The notes under the pieces: model-generated | What the model saw: the letters and a program-made list of their open reading frames with translations, nothing else | What the model was told of the DNA's origin: nothing | Databases searched by the model: none | Part shown: positions 17,396 to 25,927 of the stretch, piece by piece | How positions within the stretch are numbered: the first letter of the stretch is position 1 | How the letters are laid out: each line of letters begins with the position of its first letter | Translations under genes and position numbers: made by a program | NCBI RefSeq assembly: GCF_020991415.1 | Contig: NZ_JAJMOY010000009.1 | Location: forward strand, 97,150 to 161,149 | Origin: Flavobacterium sp. ENC | GTDB taxonomy: Bacteria > Bacteroidota > Bacteroidia > Flavobacteriales > Flavobacteriaceae | Direction: 5' to 3' | Length of the DNA: 64,000 nt

Positions 17396-18061
17396 ATGAA
17401 AAGTTTCAAACTTCTTTCATTAGTCCTTGTTATGCTTACAGGTTTCGTATCCGCTGCGCAGCAAAAAACAATAACGGGAACTGTTTCCGATTACAATGCT
17501 GTTCTGCTGGCCGGAGCGTCTGTTAAAATTCAGCAATCAGGAAAAGAAACTGCCACCAATTTCGATGGGGAATATACAATTGCTGCCCAAAAAGGAGATA
17601 CACTTGTTTTTAGTTATGTGGGATGTCAGGTACAAAAACAAGTCGTAGGAAATGAAAATATAATTAAAGTAAAACTAACTGCCACTTCTCCACTTCCTGA
17701 AAGAACTGGTTATAATCCGGAAATGGCTGACAAAAAGAACAAGAAACAATATCTCCCGCTAAAGGAATCCCAAATCAGCACTATTGACTCTGTTGCATCT
17801 AAAAGCGAACCGTTGTTTATTGTTGACGGGATTCCTGTGAAATCAGGACAAATAGCCAAAATTAATCCCTATGACATTGAGAATATCAGCGTCTTAAAAG
17901 AAAAAGAGGCTACGGCGCTGTATGGCACAAGAGGGTATTACGGAGCCATTATTATCGTTACGAAAAACGAAATTTACAAGAACCTTTCAGAAGAAGAAAT
18001 AGCTGTTGAGTTAATGAAGCTTCCGGTACCTTTCTCAAAAAAAGAAACCAGGCGAGATTAA
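17396..18061 (+). CDS. Secreted CarboxypepD_reg-like plus plug-like protein without a barrel
   Basis: A 221-residue protein with a signal peptide (residues 1-20), a CarboxypepD_reg-like beta-sandwich (about 25-95, ITGTVSDYNAVLLAGASVKI ... FDGEYTIAAQKGDTLVFSYVGC) and a plug-like segment (about 138-191, PLFIVDGIPVKSG ... YDIENISVLKEKEATALYGTRG then IIIVTK). These are the first two modules of a SusC-type receptor, but no outer-membrane barrel follows. It is the third gene after the sigma and anti-sigma-like genes. It probably acts in the periplasm, perhaps as a partner of the plug-like tail encoded upstream (inference). Confidence 0.8.
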   Translation: MKSFKLLSLVLVMLTGFVSAAQQKTITGTVSDYNAVLLAGASVKIQQSGKETATNFDGEYTIAAQKGDTLVFSYVGCQVQKQVVGNENIIKVKLTATSPLPERTGYNPEMADKKNKKQYLPLKESQISTIDSVASKSEPLFIVDGIPVKSGQIAKINPYDIENISVLKEKEATALYGTRGYYGAIIIVTKNEIYKNLSEEEIAVELMKLPVPFSKKETRRD

Positions 18062-18110
18062 ATTATTAAAGTGTTTGAAATCGCCTTAGGCTTCATTATA
18101 GTTATTTTAC

Positions 18111-18118
18111 TACATTTG
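18111..18118 (+). promoter_or_regulatory. Candidate -7 box for the LURP-one-like gene
   Basis: TACATTTG matches TAnnTTTG, 45 nt before the ATG at 18164. No TTTG at the proper -33 distance. Confidence 0.45.
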
Positions 18119-18163
18119 GTTTTTAATAAAAGCCTTTATAAAATTAACTTTAAATAAAATTTA

Positions 18164-18751
18164 ATGAATCCAATTTTAAATCAGAATTTATTCCTTGTAA
18201 AAGAGCATGTTGGTATGTTTAAAGCAGCTAACAACTATGATATTTATAATCCGGAAACCAATCAGATCATCATGAATTGCCGCGAAAACAATCTGGGCTT
18301 TTTCACCAAAGTATTTCGTTTTACTGATTATAAAAGAATGACTCCTTTTGATGTGGAAATTACGACTGCTTCCGGTGAAAAATTAATTACGGTGAGACGT
18401 GGTGTTGCCGTTTTCCGTTCGACTGTTGAAGTTCTGGATGAAAAGGACCGTCTGGTAGGGACTTTCAAGCAAAAGTTCTTTTCTTTTGGAGGTAAATTCG
18501 AAATTCTGGATAAGAATGAAAGACCTTGTGCCACCCTTCAGGGAAAATGGACAGGCTGGGATTTTAAATTTTCGCATGAAAACAGGCAATTGGCTCAGGT
18601 AAGCAAAAAATGGGCAGGAATGGGTAAAGAGCTTTTTACCAGTGCCGACAATTATGTACTTCAGATTGAAGAGCATGTAGCAGCTGACAGTCCGTTGAGA
18701 CAATTAATCCTTGGAGCTGTTATGTGTATCGATATGGTACTGAAAGAATAA
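18164..18751 (+). CDS. LURP-one / phospholipid-scramblase-related protein
   Basis: A 195-residue protein that begins MNPILNQNLFLVKEHVGMFKAANNYDIYNPETNQ, the usual start of bacterial scramblase-related (LOR-fold) proteins. Alternating strands throughout fit the 12-stranded beta-barrel around a hydrophobic C-terminal helix (LRQLILGAVMCIDMVL). Molecular function in bacteria is unknown, and lipid scrambling is unproven for this group. It has its own candidate promoter and is followed by a 12-bp inverted repeat that spans the next gene's promoter. Confidence 0.82.
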   Translation: MNPILNQNLFLVKEHVGMFKAANNYDIYNPETNQIIMNCRENNLGFFTKVFRFTDYKRMTPFDVEITTASGEKLITVRRGVAVFRSTVEVLDEKDRLVGTFKQKFFSFGGKFEILDKNERPCATLQGKWTGWDFKFSHENRQLAQVSKKWAGMGKELFTSADNYVLQIEEHVAADSPLRQLILGAVMCIDMVLKE

Positions 18752-18784
18752 GAAAGTTGTTAAACTTAGATTAAGAAAATACCG

Positions 18785-18843
18785 GAAAGCATCATTTTAG
18801 CCATCAAAAGAATTATTTTTGTGTCACTAAGAATGATGCTTTC
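18785..18843 (+). promoter_or_regulatory. 12-bp inverted repeat bracketing a candidate promoter
   Basis: GAAAGCATCATT (18785-18796) is the exact reverse complement of AATGATGCTTTC (18832-18843). The 35-nt space holds TATTTTTG (18814-18821), a TAnnTTTG -7 box for the SDR gene at 18865. The arms would flank the polymerase site, so this may be a paired operator. A terminator for the preceding gene is the other reading. Confidence 0.55.
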
Positions 18844-18864
18844 TGCATTTCAAAAAATACGACC

Positions 18865-19581
18865 ATGACAGATTTAAAAAATAAAAATGCCCTGATTACC
18901 GGCGCCGGAAAAGGAATCGGAAAAGCAATTGCTATAGCTTTAGCCAAAGAAGGCGTCAATGTAATCCTGATTTCAAGAACGCAGGCTGATGTCGATCATC
19001 TGAGTGCTGAAATTTCCAGTTTAGGTGTAAAAGCGCTGGCTTTAAGTGCTGATGTTTCAGATATTACTTCTATCAATACAGCAGTAGAAAAAGCATTGGC
19101 CGAGTTTACTAACATTGATATTTTAATAAACAATGCCGGTATTGCTGCTTTTGGAAAATTCCTTGAACTGGAACCAGCTGCCTGGGAGAAAATCATTCAG
19201 GTGAATTTAATGGGAACGTATTACACGACCCGCGCTGTTTTACCTAATATGATAGAAAGACAAACCGGCGACATCATCAACATTTCTTCTACGGCAGGTT
19301 TAAACGGAAATGCTTTAACCAGTGCCTACAGTGCTTCTAAATTTGCGGTTTTGGGTTTAACCGATTCGCTAATGCAGGAAATGAGAAAACACAATATCCG
19401 TGTTACGGCACTAACGCCAAGTACAGTGGCCACCGATTTGGCGCTGGACTTAAACCTAACTGACGGAAATCCCGAGAAAGTAATGCAGCCGGAAGATATC
19501 GCCGAATTGATCATTGCCCAGCTTAAATTAAGCCGCAGGGTTTTCATTAAAAACAGTAGTATCTGGTCAACAAATCCGTAG
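18865..19581 (+). CDS. 3-ketoacyl-ACP reductase-like short-chain dehydrogenase
   Basis: A 238-residue classical SDR. TGAGKGIGKA is the cofactor loop, NNAG the structural motif, and the catalytic set is Ser (NISSTAG) with Tyr-Lys in YSASK. It most resembles FabG-like 3-oxoacyl-ACP reductases, but many SDRs of this type act on other carbonyl substrates. It uses NADP(H) or NAD(H) in the cytoplasm. It is preceded by a promoter framed by an inverted repeat. The next gene begins 130 bp later, beyond a GGAATTT repeat. Confidence 0.9.
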   Translation: MTDLKNKNALITGAGKGIGKAIAIALAKEGVNVILISRTQADVDHLSAEISSLGVKALALSADVSDITSINTAVEKALAEFTNIDILINNAGIAAFGKFLELEPAAWEKIIQVNLMGTYYTTRAVLPNMIERQTGDIINISSTAGLNGNALTSAYSASKFAVLGLTDSLMQEMRKHNIRVTALTPSTVATDLALDLNLTDGNPEKVMQPEDIAELIIAQLKLSRRVFIKNSSIWSTNP

Positions 19582-19591
19582 ATTAATAAAT

Positions 19592-19698
19592 AAATTCCAA
19601 TATTTTTTAAATTCCAAATTCCAACTGCCAATTGAATTGGATTTGGAATTTGAAGTTTGGAATTTGGAATTTTCCCCCCAATACAGAGATTGGAATTT
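19592..19698. repeat. GGAATTT / AAATTCC inverted short-word repeat
   Basis: AATTCCAAATTCC (19610-19622) faces GGAATTTGAAG and GGAATTTGGAATTTT (from 19646), so the RNA can form a hairpin. The word recurs at 30627-30690, 32901-32931, 55530-55588 and within the terminal repeats near 63440 and 63470. Confidence 0.8.
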
Positions 19699-19711
19699 AA
19701 AAAAAAACAGG

Positions 19712-20221
19712 ATGGAACAATATTTAAGACAATTAATTGCGATAGAATTCACAGATAAAAAAGAAATTTTTACAGGCTTTCTTATTGATTATTCCGATGA
19801 CTGGATTTTACTGAGAAATAATCCTGTCGATTATATTCTGGATGGTTTCGTGATTTTAAAAAACAAAAATATCGAAGCCGTTCACAGGGATCAGGATCTA
19901 GCTTTCACTGAAAAAGTAATCCGTATGAAAGGTTTGAAAACAAATGCCGAAGATATTATTCCGATAAGGGATCTGGCTTCCATTGTAAATTTCATTACTG
20001 ATAAATACGGTATTTTCCAGATTTCAAAAAAATCGGCCAAATCTGCCTATTTAGGCAAATTAATCGAATTGACCGACGAAGAACTGACAATTGACTTCGT
20101 GGATATAAAAGGAAAGTTTGGAGGGGAACTAAGCTTCAATCCGCAAAAAATAAGAGTAATTGAATTCGATACGGATTATATCAATTCCCTGAAATTGGTG
20201 ATTCAGGAAGATGCGAAGTAA
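19712..20221 (+). CDS. Conserved protein of unknown function
   Basis: A 169-residue soluble protein starting MEQYLRQLIAIEFTDKKEIFTGFLIDYSDDWILLRNNPVDYILDGF. The frame is open upstream but that part is repeat DNA, so the ATG at 19712 is preferred. The sequence appears to hold two related halves, each with a strand-rich GxLIdysDDWilL / GKLIELTDEELTIDF pattern reminiscent of small SH3- or Sm-like barrels. No family name was recognised. A decayed copy of the last third lies at 21806-21996, which shows a local duplication. Confidence 0.72.
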   Translation: MEQYLRQLIAIEFTDKKEIFTGFLIDYSDDWILLRNNPVDYILDGFVILKNKNIEAVHRDQDLAFTEKVIRMKGLKTNAEDIIPIRDLASIVNFITDKYGIFQISKKSAKSAYLGKLIELTDEELTIDFVDIKGKFGGELSFNPQKIRVIEFDTDYINSLKLVIQEDAK

Positions 20222-20300
20222 AATATACTTTTTCAACATCGTAAATCTAACATTTGTCTGAACTTTAGTAGCCAAGTTTAGGTTTCCAGCTAAACAAAAC

Positions 20301-20322
20301 AACCCTTGAAAATTCAAGGGTT
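20301..20322. terminator. Hairpin between convergent genes
   Basis: AACCCTTGAA and TTCAAGGGTT form a compact perfect inverted repeat. It lies between two convergent genes. Confidence 0.65.
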
Positions 20323-20432
20323 GAAAGTTTTTCTCCAAATATTGTTTTTTTTCGCAGGTAGTGAAAAATATAAATTCCGAATAAAGGAGGTCAAAACAAA
20401 TTGAAGATGTATCCTCTTTTTGGAATTGCTTT

Positions 20433-21500
20433 TTAACCTTTAGATAAAGGGTCAATATACTCCCAAACATCAGTATCTTTTCGGTCATCTGGTATTGCTG
20501 TCCATTGATGGTAATCAAGATCTTTTTTCAATCTAAAATAATCTACCTCACCTGAAGGCTTAATATGTATAAAGCAGTCTCCGGCATTACCACGATTGCG
20601 ACTTTCCGGGTACGGTCCTAAGAATTCGTCAATTAACTCCCAAGTATCATCACCACTCTGGTTCCTCTCCGGAAGAATAAAATTTGGTTTGACAGCATTA
20701 TTTTTAAGTACAAAAGCTCTTTGAAATAGAGGAGCCCCTTCATTTATAAAAGGATTTGACTGATTAAAATATGGAGCCATATAAATTTTATTTATGAGCT
20801 CTTCTGAGGGATCTAAGACTTTTAAAGTCCATTGTTTATTTTCGTCCAGGTGAAAGTAGGCAGGGTCTGACCCGTAATACTCTTCCAATCCCCTCTCGGC
20901 ATGAGGAAATAAAGCGACAGGGCGACCATTAACCGGATCAATATAAAAGCTGTTTTTTCTGGAATTAATTCTGAAAAGCACCAGCGACTTCAGATTTTTG
21001 TCATACATTGAATAAAGAAAGTCTATTTTTGAGTAAAATGATATAAATGGCGGATCTAAATCTTCTGCCATATAGGAGAAATATTTTCTTAGCACCTCTG
21101 CATCATCATAATATTTTGGTTTGAGGTACTTACCGTTGAGCTCGAATCTATGCGAGATAAAATCTATCATATTTTCTTCCATTTGGATATAATTCCGACC
21201 ATCTTCTGTATCGAAATCCAGTTTACCAAAGTAATAAACGGCTTTATTTCCGATGTTACTATGAAGACTTTGAGGATTGAGTCTGTTGTTTCCACGCAAA
21301 AACCTGTACATCTCCTCCGAGGTTTGGTATTGCTCTGGTGTCATAGCAGTCGTATTAACAGCACTTTTTTTTGCTGCCAAATTGGTCTTAGAACCAGAAT
21401 CTTCTGCATCAAGATTGGGATTTTCACAAGAAAATAAACATAAAAAAGACAGTAGTAAAACTAAACGTCCCATTCGAAGGGTTATAAATCTCTTTTTCAT
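20433..21500 (-). CDS. Putative lipoprotein of unknown function
   Basis: A 355-residue protein with a basic start, a hydrophobic core (LVLLLSFLCLF) and lipobox LFSC, so Cys25 is the likely lipidated residue. The mature region is rich in Tyr, Asp and Asn. The C-terminus carries two similar Trp/Glu/Asp elements (DDTWELIDEFLGPY and TDVWEYIDPLSKG). No domain was recognised. It is isolated, with AT-rich flanks and a partial gene copy upstream, so it may be an accessory gene. Surface or periplasmic anchoring is likely. Confidence 0.75.
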   Translation of the reverse strand: MKKRFITLRMGRLVLLLSFLCLFSCENPNLDAEDSGSKTNLAAKKSAVNTTAMTPEQYQTSEEMYRFLRGNNRLNPQSLHSNIGNKAVYYFGKLDFDTEDGRNYIQMEENMIDFISHRFELNGKYLKPKYYDDAEVLRKYFSYMAEDLDPPFISFYSKIDFLYSMYDKNLKSLVLFRINSRKNSFYIDPVNGRPVALFPHAERGLEEYYGSDPAYFHLDENKQWTLKVLDPSEELINKIYMAPYFNQSNPFINEGAPLFQRAFVLKNNAVKPNFILPERNQSGDDTWELIDEFLGPYPESRNRGNAGDCFIHIKPSGEVDYFRLKKDLDYHQWTAIPDDRKDTDVWEYIDPLSKG

Positions 21501-21665
21501 AATAAAAAAATTTAAAAATTAGCGATTTACAAATATTTGAAATTTTTCTTACAAAAAGAAAATTAAACTACTCGAAGTAACAAATAGCAGATCGAAGTAA
21601 TAAATGGCATTTTTTAGATATTAACGGAAAAAAACGATAATAGAATTTGTTTCTTTCCAGGCAAA

Positions 21666-21681
21666 AATCGGTATACCGATT
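21666..21681. repeat. 16-bp perfect palindrome
   Basis: AATCGGTATACCGATT is a perfect palindrome in a gene-poor stretch 165 bp upstream of the lipoprotein gene start. It could be an operator half-site pair or a stray palindrome. Confidence 0.5.
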
Positions 21682-21805
21682 CCGTATTTTAGGATTTAAA
21701 ACGACAGTAGTACAATAGAAATGAACAAGTTATAAAAAAAATGAACCTTTTTTTATACTAATAATAGCTACAATATTTTCGCTACAGACCAAAACTATCA
21801 CAAGC

Positions 21806-21996
21806 ATACGGCATTTTCAGATTTGTATAAAATATGCCAAATCTGCTTATTTAGGAAAAGTGATTGAAATAACTGATAAAGAACTTACCATCGATTCCCG
21901 GACATAAAAGGACAGTTTGGTAGTGAACTAAGTTTTAATCCGCAGAAGATTAGTGTGATTGAATTGGCTACCGATTATATCAATCCTTTGAATTAG
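21806..21996 (+). pseudogene. Decayed partial copy of the gene at 19712-20221
   Basis: The stretch translates as AKSAYLGKVIEITDKELTID, then after a one-base loss near 21893 as PDIKGQFGSELSFNPQKI and on to DYINPLN-stop at 21996. This matches the C-terminal third of the protein at 19712 (AKSAYLGKLIELTDEELTID ... GKFGGELSFNPQKI ... DYINSLK). DNA similarity begins near 21806, matching 20006 on. No start or N-terminal part remains, so this is a duplication relic. Confidence 0.85.
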
Positions 21997-22044
21997 TGAG
22001 TCCTGAACATCAGAAATAAAACATTGGCCTTTTCAAAGGTTTTA

Positions 22045-22086
22045 AAAAACAAGAAAGCCCTTTTGATAAAGGGCTTTCTTGTTTTT
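22045..22086 (-). terminator. Terminator of mtaB
   Basis: A 16-bp perfect stem (AAAAACAAGAAAGCCC with its complement) around a 10-nt loop. It lies 35 nt after the mtaB stop on the minus strand. Confidence 0.88.
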
Positions 22087-22120
22087 GTCATTTGGAACGA
22101 AATGACTCGTAATTCGTTTT

Positions 22121-23455
22121 TTAGGCTTCCGCCAGTTTATTTAAAAACTCCAGGCGAACACTTCCGTCTTCATCTATTTTTGTTAGATTAATTTCCTGTA
22201 ATGTATTGACTAATTCAGGATTCCAGGGTGTTTTTACTTTTACGTAGTTTTCGGTGAAACCGTGAATGTAACCTTCTTTATTTTCGCTTTCAAATAAAAC
22301 AGTCCTGTTGGTCCCAATCTGGCTTTCGTAAAAAGCACGGCGTTTTTTAACTGATAAGCCACGTAACATTTTACTGCGTTTGGCCCTTACGTTTGCAGGA
22401 ACAATTCCGGGCATATTTGCGGCTTCAGTATTGTCTCTTTCCGAATAGGTAAATACGTGTAAATAGGAAATATCCATTTCATTCAGAAAATGGTAGGTTT
22501 CTAAAAAGTGCTCATCCGTTTCTCCCGGAAAACCGACAATTACATCGACACCGATACAGGCATGCGGCATCACTTCGCGGATTTTATTGACACGTTCGGT
22601 ATATACTTCGCGTAAATAACGGCGTTTCATTAATTTTAAAATATCATTACTTCCGGATTGTAACGGGATATGAAAATGTGGTACAAAAGTTCTGCTTTTC
22701 GAAACAAAATCAATGGTTTCATTTTTCAACAGATTAGGTTCAATGGATGAAATTCGCAAACGTTCAATTCCTTCTACTTCGTCCAGTGCCTGAACTAAAT
22801 CCAGAAACGTATGTTCGTGTTTTTTATTTCCGAATTCCCCTTTTCCGTAATCACCGATATTGACTCCGGTTAAAACAATTTCTTTAATGTTCTGAGTCGA
22901 TATTTCTTTGGCATTTTGCAACACGTTTTCAAGGGCATCACTTCGTGAAATTCCTCTTGCCAAAGGAATTGTACAATACGTACATTTATAATCACAACCG
23001 TCCTGTACTTTCAAAAAAGCACGGGTACGGTCACCGATAGAATAACTTCCAACATAAAAGTCGGCTTCAGCAATTTCGCACGAGTGAACCTCACCCATAT
23101 CGTTTTTGCTTAAGTCATGAATATAATCGGTAATTTTAAATTTTTCCGTCGCTCCCAGCACCAAATCAACGCCATCGACAGCTGCTAATTCTTCGGGTTT
23201 TAGTTGCGCGTAACACCCAACTGCGGCCACAAAAGCTTTTTCGTTAAGTTTCATTGCTTTTTTTACCACCTGCTTAAATTGCTTATCGGCATTCTCTGTA
23301 ACCGAACAGGTATTGATCACATAAATGTCGGCTACTTCTTCAAAATCGACACGATCAAAACCTTCATCATTAAAATTTCGGGCGATTGTGGAAGTTTCTG
23401 AGAAATTCAGTTTGCAACCAAGCGTATAAAAGGCAACTTTTTTTCTATTTTCCAT
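22121..23455 (-). CDS. mtaB: tRNA t6A37 methylthiotransferase MtaB
   Basis: A 444-residue radical-SAM methylthiotransferase that adds a methylthio group to N6-threonylcarbamoyladenosine at position 37 of tRNAs reading ANN codons. The N-terminal UPF0004 domain has the three cluster cysteines (TLGCKLN, NTCSVTE, VGCYAQ). The radical-SAM triad is CDYKCTYC in DGCDYKCTYCTIPLARG. A TRAM-like RNA-binding domain ends the protein. Domain order and length are normal. A TAAATTTG promoter box lies upstream and a strong terminator downstream, so it is transcribed alone. Confidence 0.95.
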   Translation of the reverse strand: MENRKKVAFYTLGCKLNFSETSTIARNFNDEGFDRVDFEEVADIYVINTCSVTENADKQFKQVVKKAMKLNEKAFVAAVGCYAQLKPEELAAVDGVDLVLGATEKFKITDYIHDLSKNDMGEVHSCEIAEADFYVGSYSIGDRTRAFLKVQDGCDYKCTYCTIPLARGISRSDALENVLQNAKEISTQNIKEIVLTGVNIGDYGKGEFGNKKHEHTFLDLVQALDEVEGIERLRISSIEPNLLKNETIDFVSKSRTFVPHFHIPLQSGSNDILKLMKRRYLREVYTERVNKIREVMPHACIGVDVIVGFPGETDEHFLETYHFLNEMDISYLHVFTYSERDNTEAANMPGIVPANVRAKRSKMLRGLSVKKRRAFYESQIGTNRTVLFESENKEGYIHGFTENYVKVKTPWNPELVNTLQEINLTKIDEDGSVRLEFLNKLAEA

Positions 23456-23516
23456 AGGAATACACTACATTTTAAGTAGTAAGATATTATATTTACATCT
23501 TCAATTGAAGAGTTTG

Positions 23517-23524
23517 CAAATTTA
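23517..23524 (-). promoter_or_regulatory. Candidate -7 box for mtaB
   Basis: On the minus strand TAAATTTG matches TAnnTTTG, 61 nt before the mtaB ATG. The rest of the 507-bp gap to 23962 is AT-rich with no gene visible. Confidence 0.45.
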
Positions 23525-23697
23525 CATACAATATTCTTTAAAATAAAATCAATAATATACTATATATCAACATTTTGCATTAATCGAACATTTAAATTTG
23601 ACTGAAAAACTATAAGCGCAACCCGGTAATATCTAAAATATGTTTTATCTTTAAAAGATCGCAAAACTTATTTCAATAAGAATAAAATGACAAAAAC

Positions 23698-23731
23698 ATC
23701 GATTAAATGCAAATAATATCGATTAAATACA
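23698..23731. repeat. Two direct copies of ATCGATTAAATRCA
   Basis: ATCGATTAAATGCA (23698-23711) and ATCGATTAAATACA (23718-23731) repeat with a 20-bp period, about two helical turns. This could place two protein molecules on one face of the DNA. Confidence 0.5.
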
Positions 23732-23962
23732 TTTTTTTGATAATTAAATTAAAATTTTCTTACATTTAGCTTTCAAAAAGATGCTTTGTACCCAAAAGGT
23801 TAAGCAATTAAAAATTTAACATAAATAAATTAATTTAGCAACAGATTTTACCATAACAATTTTGATATTTTGTCGTTATGTTGTTGTTTTGTTTAATAAA
23901 AATAAAATGGGAAAGCCGAAAACCATAAAGAGTAGGCAAAAATTAAAAACTCCAAACTTATT

Positions 23963-24484
23963 ATGAAAGCATTTTTACCCACAATCTGCTTGATGTTCTT
24001 AACCATTTTCAGTTCGCAAGCGCAAACTGCTGCTGCTCCGGCTACTAATCCGTTCCCATCAATTAGTACATTAACTGGCTGGGCAAGTTTAAACTCTCAA
24101 TCGCAATTTGATATTGCCATTCGTGCTGTGGGATTTAAATTTGAAGTGAAGGAACCAGGAGAAGGATCAACTGCATATACTTACATCCGTAAAGTAACTG
24201 TAAATGAAGTGAACTATACTGATAGAATTGTTTACAGAATTACCAACAATAATTCTGCAAGTATCATTTCATTGGTAACTGCTTCTACAGACTTAGTTAG
24301 TTTGTACACACCGCAATTGGCTACTTTTAAAAACAACAATTGCAAAACAGAAATGTCTAAAGATAAAAATACAACTTGTACTTGTTACGAAAGTGTAAAT
24401 TTTGCCATCGATCTTTGCGACGAACGCGTAAAATTAACAATGGGTGACGGAAATAAATATTTTGTTTCTGTAGCTAAAAAATAA
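23963..24484 (+). CDS. Secreted protein of unknown function
   Basis: A 173-residue protein with a typical signal peptide (KAFLPTICLMFLTIFSSQAQ, cleavage near residue 21). The mature part has five cysteines clustered late (NNNCKTEMSKDKNTTCTCYESVNFAIDLCDE), which suggests disulfides in the periplasm or outside the cell. Strand-rich pattern, no family recognised. The long AT-rich gap upstream suggests its own regulated promoter. Confidence 0.75.
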   Translation: MKAFLPTICLMFLTIFSSQAQTAAAPATNPFPSISTLTGWASLNSQSQFDIAIRAVGFKFEVKEPGEGSTAYTYIRKVTVNEVNYTDRIVYRITNNNSASIISLVTASTDLVSLYTPQLATFKNNNCKTEMSKDKNTTCTCYESVNFAIDLCDERVKLTMGDGNKYFVSVAKK

Positions 24485-24584
24485 TTCTGAATACTCAGAA
24501 ACTAAACTTCGAGCTGTTTTCCAAATCTTTTTAAATCTTCAGGAGTAAGTTTAAAAAGGTTTGGGATGCATTTCTTAGGAAAAT

Positions 24585-25112
24585 TTATATGTTTGGATTC
24601 TTTGCTTCGTACCAAACGGTCATTTCTTCTTCATGTTCAAAAGAATTGACGTACTGCAAACCCAGCTTTTCTAAAATTCTTCGGGAGTTCTCATTCCCTT
24701 CATCCGCATAAGCATAAAGAGCGTCTACTTTCATTACATTAAAAGCATACGCTGTAAAAGCTTTTCCGGCTTCAGTAGCATACCCTTTTCCCCAGTGTCT
24801 TTCGATGAAACGATATCCAATTTCATAAAAATTTTTATGATTATTGATTTCATCAGTTATAAATTTGATTCCCGACCAGCCTAAAAATTCGTTTGTTTCT
24901 TTTAGGATAACTGCCCAACGGCCTGTGCCAAAATCTTTATATTGCTGTTGCACAAATTCAATGTAAGCACGACTTTCGTCAATGTGAGTAATAGGTTTAT
25001 TCCCTAAATACGTATGTACATTTGGATTAGAATCCAATTCAAACATGCCGGCAGCATCTGAAGGAAGAAATTCCCTTAAGATCAGACGTTCTGTTTCAAT
25101 TGGTTTTTTCAT
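24585..25112 (-). CDS. GNAT-family N-acetyltransferase (RimJ/RimL-like)
   Basis: A 175-residue acetyltransferase. The opening PIETERLILREFLPSDAAGMFEL and the acetyl-CoA loop HWGKGYATEAGKAF fit the RimJ/RimL-type subgroup that modifies protein N-termini or small amines. EGNENSRRILEKLGL is the usual last helix. It follows the HAD gene by 3 nt, so the two are co-transcribed. Substrate unknown. Confidence 0.9.
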   Translation of the reverse strand: MKKPIETERLILREFLPSDAAGMFELDSNPNVHTYLGNKPITHIDESRAYIEFVQQQYKDFGTGRWAVILKETNEFLGWSGIKFITDEINNHKNFYEIGYRFIERHWGKGYATEAGKAFTAYAFNVMKVDALYAYADEGNENSRRILEKLGLQYVNSFEHEEEMTVWYEAKNPNI

Positions 25113-25115
25113 ATT

Positions 25116-25919
25116 CTAAGTTAAAATATAACGCTGCACTACCTCAGCCACTCCGTCATTATTATTGGAAGCCACAATTACATTAGCCCTGTCGCGTAAT
25201 TCAGGGGTTACATTATCCACCCAAACACCAAGTCCGGCATATTCAATCATGGTGAGGTCATTTCCGGCATTTCCTACTGCAATAATTTCACTTTGATGAA
25301 TATTGAGCTTTGCTGCCAGAAGTTTCAGACTCGCCGCTTTATCGATTCCCTGCTGAGCCGCTTCTAAAAAGAAAGGTTTAGACATGGCAACACTTAAATG
25401 AGGCATCGCTACTTTTAAATCTTTTTCGACTTGTTTTAAATAAGACGGTTCTTCCAATAAAATACACTTTACTGCCGGTCTGTCTACCGCATCCTTAAAA
25501 CTTGGCACTTTGCGATGTGGCAATCCGGTTATCTCTTTTTCAATTTCGATATACTCTGAATCTGTTTCACTGATAATTTCATTATCCAGATAAGTAATGA
25601 TGTGGGTTTTCATCTTCACACTATAATCGTACAATTCATGGATCTGTTCGATTGTCAGTTTTTGCTCAAATAAAATAAGATCTTCTTTTACCGTGCTAAT
25701 AATAGCTCCGTTAAATGAAATGATAAACGAATCGTTTAAATCTAATTCTAATTCTTTGGCATAGGCAGTCATCGCAGAAGTCGGGCGGCCGGAAGCCAAA
25801 ACCACGTAAACGCCTTTGGCCTGAGCTTCAAGAAGCACTTTTTTATTTAATTCCGAAATTTTATGATCGTCAGTCAACAAGGTATCATCCATGTCGAGCA
25901 CCAGCATTTTGTATTGCAT
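25116..25919 (-). CDS. Cof-type HAD-IIB phosphatase
   Basis: A 267-residue haloacid-dehalogenase hydrolase. Motif I is DMDDTLLTDD, motif II the SGR in VVLASGRPTS, and the late acidic motif is AVGNAGNDLTMIEYAG. The cap inserted in the middle defines the Cof/IIB type, which removes phosphate from sugar phosphates, FMN or similar metabolites. It is the first gene of a pair with the acetyltransferase. Note GNAGNDLTM, where most members have GDxxND. Confidence 0.92.
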   Translation of the reverse strand: MQYKMLVLDMDDTLLTDDHKISELNKKVLLEAQAKGVYVVLASGRPTSAMTAYAKELELDLNDSFIISFNGAIISTVKEDLILFEQKLTIEQIHELYDYSVKMKTHIITYLDNEIISETDSEYIEIEKEITGLPHRKVPSFKDAVDRPAVKCILLEEPSYLKQVEKDLKVAMPHLSVAMSKPFFLEAAQQGIDKAASLKLLAAKLNIHQSEIIAVGNAGNDLTMIEYAGLGVWVDNVTPELRDRANVIVASNNNDGVAEVVQRYILT

Positions 25920-25927
25920 GTTTTTTT

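Noticed and set aside
23456..23962. Small RNA or riboswitch in the 507-bp gap before the secreted protein
   Set aside because: A promoter-like TACATTTA and two direct words exist, but I found no strong structure or terminator.
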